This document shows, in pieces, positions 22,730 to 31,295 of a DNA stretch of 64,000 nucleotides. Source of the stretch: JAMXLO01 sp036265005 (GTDB lineage Bacteria; Pseudomonadota; Alphaproteobacteria; Acetobacterales; Acetobacteraceae); contig DATAPW010000359.1 of the NCBI GenBank assembly GCA_036265005.1, positions 75,817 to 139,816 of the forward strand. Reading direction: 5' to 3'. The position numbers were made by a program, and so were the translations under genes. The notes beneath the pieces are model-generated. The model did no database searches. It was not told where the DNA came from and saw nothing but the letters and a program-made list of their open reading frames with translations. The first letter of the stretch is position 1. The number at the start of each line of letters is the position of its first letter.

Positions 22730-24727
22730 TCACAGCAAGGTCGCGACCGGAACCTCGTCCTCGACCGCTGCGACATCATCATCCAGACGCGTCGCGCCAC
22801 ACGCGATCAGGAATCGTGCGATCGCGTCAAACTCCGCAGGCAGGCGCGTTGCGTCTTCGGGATCACCCTCCGGCACCCAGATCACCGTCTCGTATCGCGC
22901 GCGTGTCAGCAGAACGCGATACGTATTGACCTGGTAGGCGATAGCCGCGTCACCGCGCGGTTCCAGCCAGCGTGTGCCGGAGAAGGCGCGCACGATCCAT
23001 TCCGCGTAGCGGTCGCGGCGGATCAGGTCATTGCCCCAGCACAGTCCCACATGGTCAAGTTCCAGTCCCTGGCAGGCAAATTGTGTCGCTGGCACTTCCA
23101 GCGCATCGGACGCCCGCACATCGGGCCAGTACCGCAGGAACCAGTTGGCCACGGAAGCTGCGTCAAGATGCGGAAAATTCGGCGACAGCCCCTCCGCGAC
23201 CAGCCTGCGGGCGCCGGCGCTGCACACCAGACCGGCGCGCCGTGTCCCACGCGCCAGGCGACGCAGCGCCGCACGCATCGCCGGCAGCGATCGCGTCAGC
23301 AGGAACGGGACGCCACCGGCCTTATCGGCGATCCCGATTGCCCGCGCGGCTTCGCCGGCCAGGACCGCATCGACCCACGGCGCCGCGGCAGCGGATCGGA
23401 TCGAGCGGACCGGCACATCAAGATGCAATGTCGGGTCCAGCGACAGGGTCCCGCGCGGCGTGGCAAACAGGCGTTGCCGTGGATCGGCTGCGCCAAGCAC
23501 ACCTGGTGCGGCGCGCATATGCCATTCCGGGCGTTCTGCAAGCGCCTCGCCCCAGGCGGCCAGGCCAGCCTCGCCGGTATTGATCTCCTGCCCATTGCCG
23601 ACCAGTGCGACAATCACCGCCCAATCACGATGGCGGCCCATGATGTCGAGGAACAATGCCGCCTCGCTCGCCGTGCGGCCGAACTTGCGGCGGCCGAACT
23701 CTGCATCCCAGGCGCGTTGCGCCTCGTCGAACACGATCACATGTTCATGCGGCGGTTCGACGCGATCGATGTTGTCGCGCAGGAATCCCATCAGCGGCTG
23801 GATGGCGCTCTCGGTTTCCTGCCGCGCCACGCGAATGCTGCGTCCCTGCCCAAACGCATCACGTGCGAGCGCTTCCCGCATCACGAACACCAGCGGCAGG
23901 TTGCCGGTGAGGAAAGCGGCGCCGGTTGTCGCACCGAACACCGCGTTCAGACCGCACAGCGTCTTGCCGGCTCCCGGGATGCCGGTGACGAACAGGACTT
24001 CGCGTCGCCGCTCGGCGTGGGCCGCCTCGACCGCACGGCGGATGGCGTCGGTCGTACGACCCAGATTGCCGACATCGGCACGCGCCGCGGCAATGTCGGC
24101 GACGCCATGCCGGTTGTAGAGCATGGTTGCCGCTTCAACGATGGTCGGCACCGGCCGATACGGAGCGCTTTCCCAGGCACGGGCATCGAGCGGTCGTGCC
24201 GGTTCGGGGATGCGTGTAGCGAACTCCCGGAGAAGCGGCCCCAGCGTGATGGCCGATGCGGCGAACACCGGGGTCACGCCATGCCACAGCAGCGGCCATT
24301 GATTCGCCGGAGGTTTTGCCTGTGTCGCGACGAGAATCGGCACCACCGGATGCGCGCGGCTTTCCGCGTGAAAATCGAACAGGTCGAGCGCGTAATCTTC
24401 CGTCTGCTGGCGATCGAGCGTGGTGATCGCTGTTGCGCCGACCTTGAATTCCAGCACCAGGATGGCGGCTTCGGTCAGCACGATCGTGTCGATCCGGCGA
24501 CCCAGGCGAAGCAGGGGGTATTCGAACAGAACTTGCCAGGTGCGAGGCAGATCGCGCAGCACGGTGCGCAGCAGCGCGATCTGCTGCCGCCAGGCATGAA
24601 GCTGGGTATCGCGATTCAGGTAATGCGTTTCGACCAACCGCACCGTGAGGCGCTGAACGATCGCCTCGGGTTCGGCCGCGAGCAATTCGGCCACATCCCC
24701 TGACCACCACGCCTGCACCCACCGCAC
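22730..24727 (-). CDS. DUF2075-type SF1 helicase with N-terminal PD-(D/E)XK-like nuclease domain
   Basis: 665 residues. The N-terminal 100 residues contain RRID(80)...LVLEFK(95), a spacing consistent with a PD-(D/E)XK nuclease core (Asp80, Glu93, Lys95). The ATPase follows: Walker A TGIPGAGKTL at about 248-257, Walker B VIVFDEAQRAWD, an SF1 motif III-like IVALVGNGQEIN, and C-terminal motifs in FACQGLELDHVGLCWG and NTYRVLLTRARYETVIWVP. The same order is seen in the DUF2075/Schlafen-like helicases. It is a single gene with no methylase or toxin neighbour in view. Roles in DNA repair or phage defence are possible, but neither is shown. ATG 24727 gives MRWVQAWWSG. Confidence 0.85.
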   Translation of the reverse strand: MRWVQAWWSGDVAELLAAEPEAIVQRLTVRLVETHYLNRDTQLHAWRQQIALLRTVLRDLPRTWQVLFEYPLLRLGRRIDTIVLTEAAILVLEFKVGATAITTLDRQQTEDYALDLFDFHAESRAHPVVPILVATQAKPPANQWPLLWHGVTPVFAASAITLGPLLREFATRIPEPARPLDARAWESAPYRPVPTIVEAATMLYNRHGVADIAAARADVGNLGRTTDAIRRAVEAAHAERRREVLFVTGIPGAGKTLCGLNAVFGATTGAAFLTGNLPLVFVMREALARDAFGQGRSIRVARQETESAIQPLMGFLRDNIDRVEPPHEHVIVFDEAQRAWDAEFGRRKFGRTASEAALFLDIMGRHRDWAVIVALVGNGQEINTGEAGLAAWGEALAERPEWHMRAAPGVLGAADPRQRLFATPRGTLSLDPTLHLDVPVRSIRSAAAAPWVDAVLAGEAARAIGIADKAGGVPFLLTRSLPAMRAALRRLARGTRRAGLVCSAGARRLVAEGLSPNFPHLDAASVANWFLRYWPDVRASDALEVPATQFACQGLELDHVGLCWGNDLIRRDRYAEWIVRAFSGTRWLEPRGDAAIAYQVNTYRVLLTRARYETVIWVPEGDPEDATRLPAEFDAIARFLIACGATRLDDDVAAVEDEVPVATLL

Positions 24728-24791
24728 CCCGTCGTCGACCGTTTGGGGAGAATGGACCGTTGTTGCCGCAATCGCAACGAAAAGATGCGCG

Positions 24792-24872
24792 CGTCATTCT
24801 TGCGAAGGCGAGAATCCGGTCGTGCAAAGCCGGTTGTTGTACGCCTGGATTCTTGCCTTCGCGAGAATGACG
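24792..24872. repeat. Inverted repeat with 26-base arms (CGTCATTCTTGCGAAGG type)
   Basis: Left arm 24792-24817 and right arm 24847-24872 are 26-base inverted copies differing at two positions. It lies between the divergent helicase and HpaB-like genes. A single diverged arm of the same family (GGATTTTCGCCTTCGCGG) is at 37691-37717. Remote start codons in and before the repeat make the HpaB-like frame look longer than it is. Confidence 0.85.
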
Positions 24873-24935
24873 GGAGGGACGCTTGAACGCTCCCGGTCCA
24901 GCGCGCACAATTGCCGGGTTGAGAGGAGACGCGCC

Positions 24936-26396
24936 ATGCCGGCTCGCACCGGACGCCAATATCTCACGGGCCTCAAGGAGCAGGAACGCCAGGTCTGGCT
25001 GGGTGGTGAACGCGTCAAGGACGTGACGACACATCCAGGCCTTGCCAACGGCGCGCGTGCGATCGCCTCGCTGTACGACATGCAGAGCGATCCGAAGTTC
25101 CGCGACGAGATGACCTACACATCGCCCACCACCGGCGACCGCGTAGGCCTCTCCTTCATCATCCCGCGCACCAAAGAGGAACTGGAAGCGCGCCGCGTGA
25201 TGATGCTGAACTGGGCACGCACGACCTGCGGCATGATGGGGCGCTCTCCCGACTTCATGAACGTGACGCTCGCCGCGTGGGCCGCCGCCGGCGATTACTT
25301 CGCGCGCAGCCGGCCGGAGTTCGGCGACAACATCCGCCGCTACTACGAGTACATCCGCGAGAACGACATCGTCCTCACCCACTCGCTGATCAACCTGCAG
25401 CGCAGCCGTAACGTCTCCGGCACCTTCAACCTGCAGGAAGGCACTGCACTGCGCGTGATCCGCGAGACCAGCGCCGGCCTCGTGGTGCGCGGCGCGCGCG
25501 TGCTGGCGACGCTTGGCCCTCTCGCCGACGAGATCGCGGTTTATTCGCCACGCCTCGGTCAGCACACCGAGGACCACAGTCCGTTCGCAGTCGCCTTTTC
25601 GATTCCCTGCGGCACGCCTGGCCTGCGCTTCCTGTGCCGCGACAGCTTCGATCAGGGGCGTTCGCATTTCGACCATCCGCTCGGCTCGCGATTCGAGGAG
25701 ATGGACTGCATCGTGTTCTTCGACGATGTGGAGGTGCCGTGGGAGCGGGTATTCCTCTACGGCGATGTCGGCCTGCTGAACGGCGCCGCCTACGCCACGC
25801 ATTATTCGGCGCACTCGGCGCATCAAGGCGCCGCGAAGAACCTGGCCAAGTGCGAGTTCGTGCTGGGCCTGGCGCTGCTGATGACCGAGACGCTGGGCAA
25901 CAAGCACCTGCCGCTCACCGAGGCCTACATCGGCGAGCTGATGCTGACCACGGTGCTGACCCGCGCCTGCATCCGCGCCGGCGAGGCGGACGCCAAGCTG
26001 GATGAGTGGGGCGTGATGTGCCCGGACTCGGTGACCATCGAGAGCACCCGCAACCTGTTCATGACCGCCTATCCGCGGATGATCGAGATCCTCCAGCTGC
26101 TGGGATCATCCAGCTTCATGATCACCCCCAGCGAGGCGGACCTGTCCGGCCCGCTGGCCGGCGACATCGAGCAGTACCTGGCGACCGACAACAGCTCCGC
26201 GCGCGACCGGATCAGGCTGTTCCGCCTGGCCTGGGACGTGGCCGGCAGCTCGTTCGGCAGCCGGCAGGTGCTGTACGAGCGGTTCTTTGCCTCCGACCCA
26301 TTGACACGCGCCCGCGCGCTGGCTGCGATATATCCCAAGGGCGACGCCATGCAGCGCGTGCTGGATTTCCTGCAACGCGAAGACGACACGCCCTAG
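24936..26396 (+). CDS. 4-hydroxyphenylacetate 3-monooxygenase (HpaB)-family FADH2-dependent oxygenase
   Basis: 486 residues with an acyl-CoA dehydrogenase-like fold of the HpaB/PvcC family. It opens RTGRQYLTGLKEQERQVWLGGERVKDVTTHP, the classical HpaB N-terminus. THSLINLQRSRN, RETSAGLVVRGARVLATLGPLADE and the FFDDVEVPWERVFLYGD segment are all family marks. ATG 24936 has a GGAG seven bases upstream; the frame upstream of it is encoded by a palindromic repeat. These enzymes hydroxylate phenols to catechols with FADH2 delivered by a separate flavin reductase, not seen nearby. The following VOC dioxygenase could cleave the catechol product. Confidence 0.9.
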   Translation: MPARTGRQYLTGLKEQERQVWLGGERVKDVTTHPGLANGARAIASLYDMQSDPKFRDEMTYTSPTTGDRVGLSFIIPRTKEELEARRVMMLNWARTTCGMMGRSPDFMNVTLAAWAAAGDYFARSRPEFGDNIRRYYEYIRENDIVLTHSLINLQRSRNVSGTFNLQEGTALRVIRETSAGLVVRGARVLATLGPLADEIAVYSPRLGQHTEDHSPFAVAFSIPCGTPGLRFLCRDSFDQGRSHFDHPLGSRFEEMDCIVFFDDVEVPWERVFLYGDVGLLNGAAYATHYSAHSAHQGAAKNLAKCEFVLGLALLMTETLGNKHLPLTEAYIGELMLTTVLTRACIRAGEADAKLDEWGVMCPDSVTIESTRNLFMTAYPRMIEILQLLGSSSFMITPSEADLSGPLAGDIEQYLATDNSSARDRIRLFRLAWDVAGSSFGSRQVLYERFFASDPLTRARALAAIYPKGDAMQRVLDFLQREDDTP

Positions 26397-26412
26397 CCAT
26401 GGAGGATATGCG

Positions 26413-26925
26413 ATGACCTATCGGCCGAAGCATCTCGGGCACGTCAATCTCTACGTGCGCAACGCGGAACGCTCCCGCCAATGGTATGAGGACGTGCTGG
26501 GCCTGCACACCTATCATTTCCGTGCGGGCCGTGCGGCCTTCATGTCGGCGGACAAGGAGAAGTCGCACGAGGTCGCGTTGATGGAGGTGGGCGACGATGC
26601 GCCGCTGCAGCTCAAGCGGCAGGTCGGCCTGAACCATCTGGCCTTCATGATGGAAAGCCTCGATGACCTGAAAGACGCCTATTTCCGGCTGAAGGAGAAG
26701 GGCGTCAAGTTCGACCACATCTCGGACCATGGCCTGTCGCTCGGCATCTATTTCCGCGACCCCGACGGCAATGGCCTGGAAGTGTCCTACGAGCTGCCGC
26801 GCGAACAGTGGCCACGCCAGGACAGCGTATTCGCCCCCGACGTGGTCGGGCTCGGCAAGTTCCCCGGGCCGTGGGACGAGGAGATCGCGAAGCAGAAGGC
26901 ACGCGAGCCGGCGCCGGCAAGCTGA
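26413..26925 (+). CDS. VOC-superfamily extradiol-type dioxygenase
   Basis: 170 residues of the vicinal oxygen chelate fold. Two beta-alpha-beta-beta-beta modules supply the metal triad: His in LGHVNLYVRN, His in GLNHLAFMME and Glu in NGLEVSYELP. The RDPDGNGLEV closing motif is standard. ATG 26413 follows a good GGAGG site and lies 16 bases after the HpaB-like stop, so the two are an operon. The small single-domain size suggests a catechol 2,3-dioxygenase-like or glyoxalase-like enzyme. The HpaB context favours ring cleavage. Confidence 0.87.
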   Translation: MTYRPKHLGHVNLYVRNAERSRQWYEDVLGLHTYHFRAGRAAFMSADKEKSHEVALMEVGDDAPLQLKRQVGLNHLAFMMESLDDLKDAYFRLKEKGVKFDHISDHGLSLGIYFRDPDGNGLEVSYELPREQWPRQDSVFAPDVVGLGKFPGPWDEEIAKQKAREPAPAS

Positions 26926-26943
26926 ACGTAGCCGGCTGAGTGT

Positions 26944-27007
26944 AGGGCGGGACAGCGCAGCGCACTCCGCCGGGACGGCGGTAGAATGCGCTGCGCTGTT
27001 CCGCCCT
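26944..27007. repeat. Palindromic repeat of the TAGGGCGG...CCGCCCT family
   Basis: AGGGCGGGACAGCGCAGCGCA at the left and TGCGCTGCGCTGTTCCGCCCT at the right are near-perfect inverted arms. Relatives occur behind prfB (58928-58958) and at 31821-31849. It sits between the VOC gene and the convergent phosphoesterase gene and may form a shared 3' hairpin. Confidence 0.8.
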
Positions 27008-27059
27008 GCGATTTCATGCGGCGCACGCAGCTTGCGGTCGCCTGCCGCGCCAAAAGGCG

Positions 27060-27755
27060 TCAGGCGATCTCCAGCACCCACGTCTCGGCCACCCCGAGCC
27101 CGCGCACGTCGATCCCGCCCGGCAGGTTCGCGGCATACGACTCATGGTGGTGCCCGTGCACGATCAGCCGCGCCGAGGCCACCTCTGCCAGACGATCGAT
27201 TGCGGCAAAGCCGTGACGATGGCAGGACGGCGCCTCGTGCGTCACCAGCACGTCGAAGCGATGCCGTGCCAGACTGGCGAAATCCTCCGGGAAGATCGAA
27301 TCGCGATGCCACAGCGGCAGCCCGCCGCGCCAGTGCTCGCGCGCGTCGAGGCTTAGCAGGAATTCGTGCCGCGTGGTGTAGCGCGGCGGTTCGATCCTGG
27401 CATGCGGCTCGTCCGCGCGCGGATACCAGATGCGCGGCTTGAACACCCCGCCCAGACCGGCGATGCGCAGCCCTGCGACCTCGACGACCTTGCCGCCGAT
27501 GTCGCCCTCGGGATAGTCGGTCGCCAGATTGTCGAACACGGTATCGGTCTCGGTATCCTTGTTGCCGAGGATCCAGTGCACGCTCCACCCCAGCGAGAAC
27601 AGCGACGCCAGCATATGACGCAGCGGCACGCGCAGCTCGCAGTCGCCGACCAGAAACAACGTGCCGGGATCCTGGGCGCTGCACGCACGCAGGATCGGCG
27701 CGAAATTGCCGTGTGGGTCACCGGCGATGACGATGGGTGTAGTCACGCGAGGCAC
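27060..27755 (-). CDS. Calcineurin-like metallophosphoesterase
   Basis: 231 residues. All five motifs of the family are intact: IVIAGDPHGN, FLVGDCE, WILGNKDT, VLVTHEAP and LIVHGHHHES. This set supports a dinuclear metal site for phosphomonoester or phosphodiester hydrolysis. The natural substrate is not predictable from the motifs. ATG 27755 gives MPRVTTPIVIAGDPHG. It lies five bases downstream of the antiporter stop on the same strand, so the two are probably co-transcribed. Confidence 0.87.
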   Translation of the reverse strand: MPRVTTPIVIAGDPHGNFAPILRACSAQDPGTLFLVGDCELRVPLRHMLASLFSLGWSVHWILGNKDTETDTVFDNLATDYPEGDIGGKVVEVAGLRIAGLGGVFKPRIWYPRADEPHARIEPPRYTTRHEFLLSLDAREHWRGGLPLWHRDSIFPEDFASLARHRFDVLVTHEAPSCHRHGFAAIDRLAEVASARLIVHGHHHESYAANLPGGIDVRGLGVAETWVLEIA

Positions 27756-27760
27756 CTCGA

Positions 27761-28984
27761 TTATTCGGCCCGGCCGTAGCCCAGCAGACGCGCGGCGGTG
27801 CCGATCGTCCAGCCCTGGATGACCAGCGACACCACCACCACGACGAACACGCCCGCGAACAGTCTGGCGTCGCGGCTGGGATCGGCCAGGGCGGGAATGA
27901 TGCTGATATAGATCGGCACGGCGCCACGCAGCCCGACCCAGGACGCAAACGCCGATTCACGCAGCGTGTAGCGGAACGGCAGCAGGCAGCCGAAGACTGC
28001 GATCGGCCGTGCCAGCACGATCAGCACGATGGCAATGAGGCTGGCCTCCGGGATATAGGGCACCAGGTCGTGCGGCGTGACCAGCAGGCCGAGCATGAGG
28101 AACAAGACTATCTGCGCCAGCCAGGCGACCCCTTCGGAGAAGTATCCGATCTCGCGCTGTGCGTGATGCTTCGTCGCGCCGGTGATCACTCCGGCGAGGT
28201 AAATCGCCAGGAAGCCGCTCGTGCCGAGTATCTGCGCCAGCCCGAACAGCATCACGCCGAAGGCCAGCGCGAGAACCATCGCCATCGCGGCCTCCAGCGG
28301 CAGGCGACGCAACAGGAAGGTGAGCAGCCAACCGCCGCCCAGCCCAAGCGCCAGACCTCCGACCATCTCGCGCGCGAACAGCAGTGCGGCGTTCGACCAA
28401 CTCGACCAGGCGGGCTCCATAATGACGTGCATGACAAAGACGGTCAGGAATATCGACATCGGGTCGTTCAGGCCGGATTCCACTTCCAGCAAGGCGGTGA
28501 TCCGTTGGGGCAGTGCCAGGCGGCCGCGCGGCAGCAAGGCCCCGACCGCGGCCGCGTCGGTCGGGGCGACCGCGGCGCCGAACAGCATCGCCATGACGAA
28601 CGGGACGCTGGCCAGCCACATGACGGACACGGCAACGACGGCCGCAGTGATCCCGACGCCTGCCACGGCCAGCGCGAGTGCCGGCCAGATCGCCAGGCGC
28701 AGTTCGGAGAGCGGTGTCTTCAGGCCGCCCTCGAACAGGATCACCGCAAGGGCGATGCTGCCGACCAGATAGGCGGAGCCGAAGTCGTCAAACGGGATGC
28801 CGCCTGGCCCGTCCTCCCCCGCCAGCATGCCGAGTACCAGGAAGACCAGCAGCACGGGTGTGCCGAGACGGCGTGATGCCAGGCCGGCAAGGATGCTGAG
28901 GACGCCGAGCGCGGCACCCACCAGGATCAGTTCGTGAGCGAGCTCCATATGGGAGCGGCCGAGGGCGAACAGTTGCGGGTTCAT
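27761..28984 (-). CDS. CPA1-family Na+(K+)/H+ antiporter, NhaP2-like, membrane part only
   Basis: About 407 residues with twelve or so membrane segments. Typical parts are LVFLVLGMLAGEDGPGGIPFDDF, SIALAVILFEGGLKT, GAAVAPTDAAAVGAL and LLEVESGLNDPMSIFLT, where the Asp pair characteristic of cation-proton antiporters (ESGLNDP) is present. E. coli NhaP2 has a further cytosolic regulatory domain of about 170 residues that is missing here. The start may be ATG 28984 (MNPQLFALG) or ATG 28948 (MELAHELILVG, which aligns better with NhaP2). A 9-bp palindrome (28998-29018) lies just upstream. Confidence 0.9.
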   Translation of the reverse strand: MNPQLFALGRSHMELAHELILVGAALGVLSILAGLASRRLGTPVLLVFLVLGMLAGEDGPGGIPFDDFGSAYLVGSIALAVILFEGGLKTPLSELRLAIWPALALAVAGVGITAAVVAVSVMWLASVPFVMAMLFGAAVAPTDAAAVGALLPRGRLALPQRITALLEVESGLNDPMSIFLTVFVMHVIMEPAWSSWSNAALLFAREMVGGLALGLGGGWLLTFLLRRLPLEAAMAMVLALAFGVMLFGLAQILGTSGFLAIYLAGVITGATKHHAQREIGYFSEGVAWLAQIVLFLMLGLLVTPHDLVPYIPEASLIAIVLIVLARPIAVFGCLLPFRYTLRESAFASWVGLRGAVPIYISIIPALADPSRDARLFAGVFVVVVVSLVIQGWTIGTAARLLGYGRAE

Positions 28985-28997
28985 GGGCGACGATGTT

Positions 28998-29018
28998 CCC
29001 TGGTCGGGACGACCAGGG
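28998..29018. promoter_or_regulatory. Perfect 9-bp palindrome upstream of the antiporter gene
   Basis: CCCTGGTCG and CGACCAGGG enclose a three-base GGA. It is 13 bases from the antiporter ATG 28984, in the spacer between the divergent antiporter and HxlR genes. It could be an operator or an mRNA hairpin that covers the ribosome site. Confidence 0.4.
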
Positions 29019-29034
29019 CAATCCCGAACCCAAC

Positions 29035-29076
29035 TTGACTTTGTCTGCACTCTACATCAGCTAGCATTATGCTAGT
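29035..29076 (+). promoter_or_regulatory. hxlR-MATE promoter region with perfect palindrome
   Basis: A TTGACT box at 29035-29040 matches a -35 element. CTAGCAT-T-ATGCTAG at 29062-29076 is a perfect palindrome with 7-base arms, placed just before the HxlR-type gene. HxlR proteins bind as dimers to such sites near their own promoters, so this is a candidate autoregulatory operator. A convincing -10 hexamer was not found at the normal spacing. Confidence 0.45.
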
Positions 29077-29091
29077 TACAGGATATCCGCC

Positions 29092-29604
29092 ATGAAGCGC
29101 AAAAGCTTTGGTGCCATGCAATGCCCGATCGCCCGCGGCCTGGAACGCGTCGGCGAGTGGTGGAGCATTTTGATCCTGCGCGACGCCTTCGCCGGCATGA
29201 CGCGCTTCGACGAATTCCAGAAGAGCCTCGGCATCGCTCCCAACATGCTGACCCGCCGCCTGACCGCCCTGGTCGAGGCCGGATTGCTCGAACGGCATCG
29301 CTACAGCGAGCACCCGCCGCGTGACGAATACCGGTTGACCGCGCGCGGCCACGATTTCCGCCCGGTACTGCTGGCGATGCTCGCCTGGGGCAACCGGCAC
29401 TTCATGCCGGAAGGCCCCAGCGTGCTGATCGTCGATGCCAAGAGCGGTGCGGCGGCTGATCCGGTGATGGTGGACCGCGCGACCGGCCGGCCGCTGATCG
29501 GGCCCGACTATGTCCTCGTCCCGGGCCCTGCCGCGGCCGACAGCACCCGCCGCCGGCTGGCGTCCGGCTCGCGTGGCAGCCTGATGCCGGGGACACACGC
29601 GTGA
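29092..29604 (+). CDS. HxlR-family winged-helix transcriptional regulator
   Basis: 170 residues. The HxlR domain (about 8-105) is clear: MQCPIARGLERVGEWWSILILRDAF with the usual Cys near the N-terminus, FDEFQKSLGIAPNMLTRRLTALVEAGLLERH for the recognition helix region, and DEYRLTARGHDFRPVLLAMLAWG for the dimer helix. A C-terminal tail of about 60 residues has no recognised domain. The following MATE gene starts inside its stop codon (GTGA), so the regulator most likely controls the transporter. Confidence 0.93.
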   Translation: MKRKSFGAMQCPIARGLERVGEWWSILILRDAFAGMTRFDEFQKSLGIAPNMLTRRLTALVEAGLLERHRYSEHPPRDEYRLTARGHDFRPVLLAMLAWGNRHFMPEGPSVLIVDAKSGAAADPVMVDRATGRPLIGPDYVLVPGPAAADSTRRRLASGSRGSLMPGTHA

Positions 29605-30983
29605 GCACCACGGTCACCGCGGCTCCGGGTACGGCGGTACATAGCCCGCGCACCCAGCAATTGCTGCATGGCGCGATCCTGCCCACGCTGCTGCTCCTGG
29701 CCTGGCCCAATGTACTGGTGATGCTGGCGCAATCCTCGACCGGACTGATCGAGACCTGGTTCGTGTCGCGCCTGGGCACCGATGCGCTCGCCGGCATGGC
29801 GCTGGTGTTCCCCGGCTTCATGATGATGCAAATGCTGTCCGGCGGAGCCATGGGCGGCGGCATTTCCTCTGCCATCGCCCGCGCCCTCGGCGCCCGGCGA
29901 CGCGAGGATGCCGACGCGCTGGTGCTGCACGCGGTGATCATCAACGTCTCGCTGGGCCTGACCTTTTCCGCTCTGGCGCTGCTGCTCGGGCCGTCATTGT
30001 ATCGCGCATTGGGCGGCGAAGGCGGCTCGCTGGAGGCCGCGTTGCGCTATTCCAACGTGGTGTTCGCCGGCACCTCGCTGGTCTGGCTGCTCAATGCGCT
30101 GGCGAATGTGATTCGCGGCACCGGCAATATGTTCGTGCCGGCATTGGCGATCTGCATCGCCGTCGCCTTGCTGATCCCGCTGTCGCCCTGCCTGATCTTC
30201 GGCCTCGGGCCGTTTCCCGCACTCGGCATCGCCGGCGGCGGCGTGGCGGTGGTGTTCACCACCGCGCTGACCGCGTCGGTGCTGGGGTGGTACATCCTGT
30301 CCGGCCGCAGCCTGGTGCGGTTCCGCCTGGTGCGGCTGCGTTGGGCCTTGTTCTACGAAATCCTCCGCGTCGGTGGGGTTGCTTCGGTCACCACGCTGCA
30401 GACCACGCTGACCATTGCGCTAACCACTGCGCTGGTGGGCGCCGCAGCCGGACCTGACGCGATTGCCGGCTTCGGCACCGGCGGCCGTCTGGAATATCTG
30501 CTGGTGCCGCTGGTATTCGGGCTCGGCGCTCCGCTGGTGGCGCTGGTGGGTACCAACATCGGCGCCGGGCAGCCGGCCCGCGCGCTCCGCATTGCGCTGA
30601 TCGGCGGCGCACTGGCGTTTGCCCTGACCGAGTCGATCGGCGTGGCGGCGGCCGTATGGCCCCGTGCGTGGCTCGAATTGTTCGGCCACGACCCGCGCAT
30701 GCTCGCGACCGGGTCCGCGTATCTGCGCACCGTCGGACCGGTCTATGGCTTCTTCGGCCTCGGCCTGGCGCTGTACTTTGCCTCGCAGGGCGCCGGCCGG
30801 CTGTTCTGGCCGCTGTTCGCCGGGATGCTGCGCCTGCTGATCGCCATCGGCGGCGGCTGGATCGCGCTGCGTACATCGGGATCGCTCGGCGGCGTATTCG
30901 CCGCGCTGGGCGTGGCGCTGCTGGCCTACGGTATGACGATGGCAGCGGCTATCGGCTCAGGTGCATGGTTCAGACGCATTTAG
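29601..30983 (+). CDS. MATE-family multidrug efflux transporter
   Basis: 460 residues from GTG 29601, overlapping the regulator stop by four bases. Two six-helix halves are visible; early marks are LLLAWPNVLVMLAQSSTGLIETWFVSRLGTDALAGMALVFP, the usual MATE opening, and GAMGGGISSAIARALGARRREDA. The second half starts near FYEILRVGGVASVTTLQTTL. It probably exports cationic drugs or metabolites by Na+ or H+ antiport. The inducer is presumably sensed through the upstream HxlR protein. Confidence 0.93.
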   Translation: MSTTVTAAPGTAVHSPRTQQLLHGAILPTLLLLAWPNVLVMLAQSSTGLIETWFVSRLGTDALAGMALVFPGFMMMQMLSGGAMGGGISSAIARALGARRREDADALVLHAVIINVSLGLTFSALALLLGPSLYRALGGEGGSLEAALRYSNVVFAGTSLVWLLNALANVIRGTGNMFVPALAICIAVALLIPLSPCLIFGLGPFPALGIAGGGVAVVFTTALTASVLGWYILSGRSLVRFRLVRLRWALFYEILRVGGVASVTTLQTTLTIALTTALVGAAAGPDAIAGFGTGGRLEYLLVPLVFGLGAPLVALVGTNIGAGQPARALRIALIGGALAFALTESIGVAAAVWPRAWLELFGHDPRMLATGSAYLRTVGPVYGFFGLGLALYFASQGAGRLFWPLFAGMLRLLIAIGGGWIALRTSGSLGGVFAALGVALLAYGMTMAAAIGSGAWFRRI

Positions 30984-31113
30984 GCCGGGAGTGCGAGCGT
31001 GGCGGGAAGCCAGACGCAAGCAAGGAGCTGGAACCACGGATGGACACTGATGAATACGGATCATCTCGGTGGCTCCAGTGTTCGCTGTGACGGTGTGACG
31101 TTCGTCATGCCCC

Positions 31114-31269
31114 CTAGCCGGGCGCATCGGCAAACGGCTTGGCCTGAGTGACAGGATGCAGAGCGGCCGGGAAATCCGCATTTGGGTAGTACTGTCCGGC
31201 AACCAGCGGCTGCCGAACGAGGGGCATCGGTCCCGCCTGCGTCTCAGGGTTTCGTGTAATCGGTCCCAT
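31114..31269 (-). CDS. Possible small protein, 51 residues
   Basis: In the 312-base gap between the MATE and acetyltransferase genes (30984-31295) the only protein-like frame is on the minus strand. ATG 31269 gives a product containing PLVRQPLVAGQYYPNADFP. The string VAGQYYP resembles the N-terminal VAGsFYPa strand of MEMO-family proteins as I remember them, but the frame ends after 51 residues. It has only a weak GGAA ribosome site. It may be a tiny gene, a gene remnant or chance. The rest of the gap shows only a short piece related to the 15430-15556 repeat near 31032. Confidence 0.3.
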   Translation of the reverse strand: MGPITRNPETQAGPMPLVRQPLVAGQYYPNADFPAALHPVTQAKPFADAPG

Positions 31270-31295
31270 GTTCCAACCGAACCGGCCACACCGCG

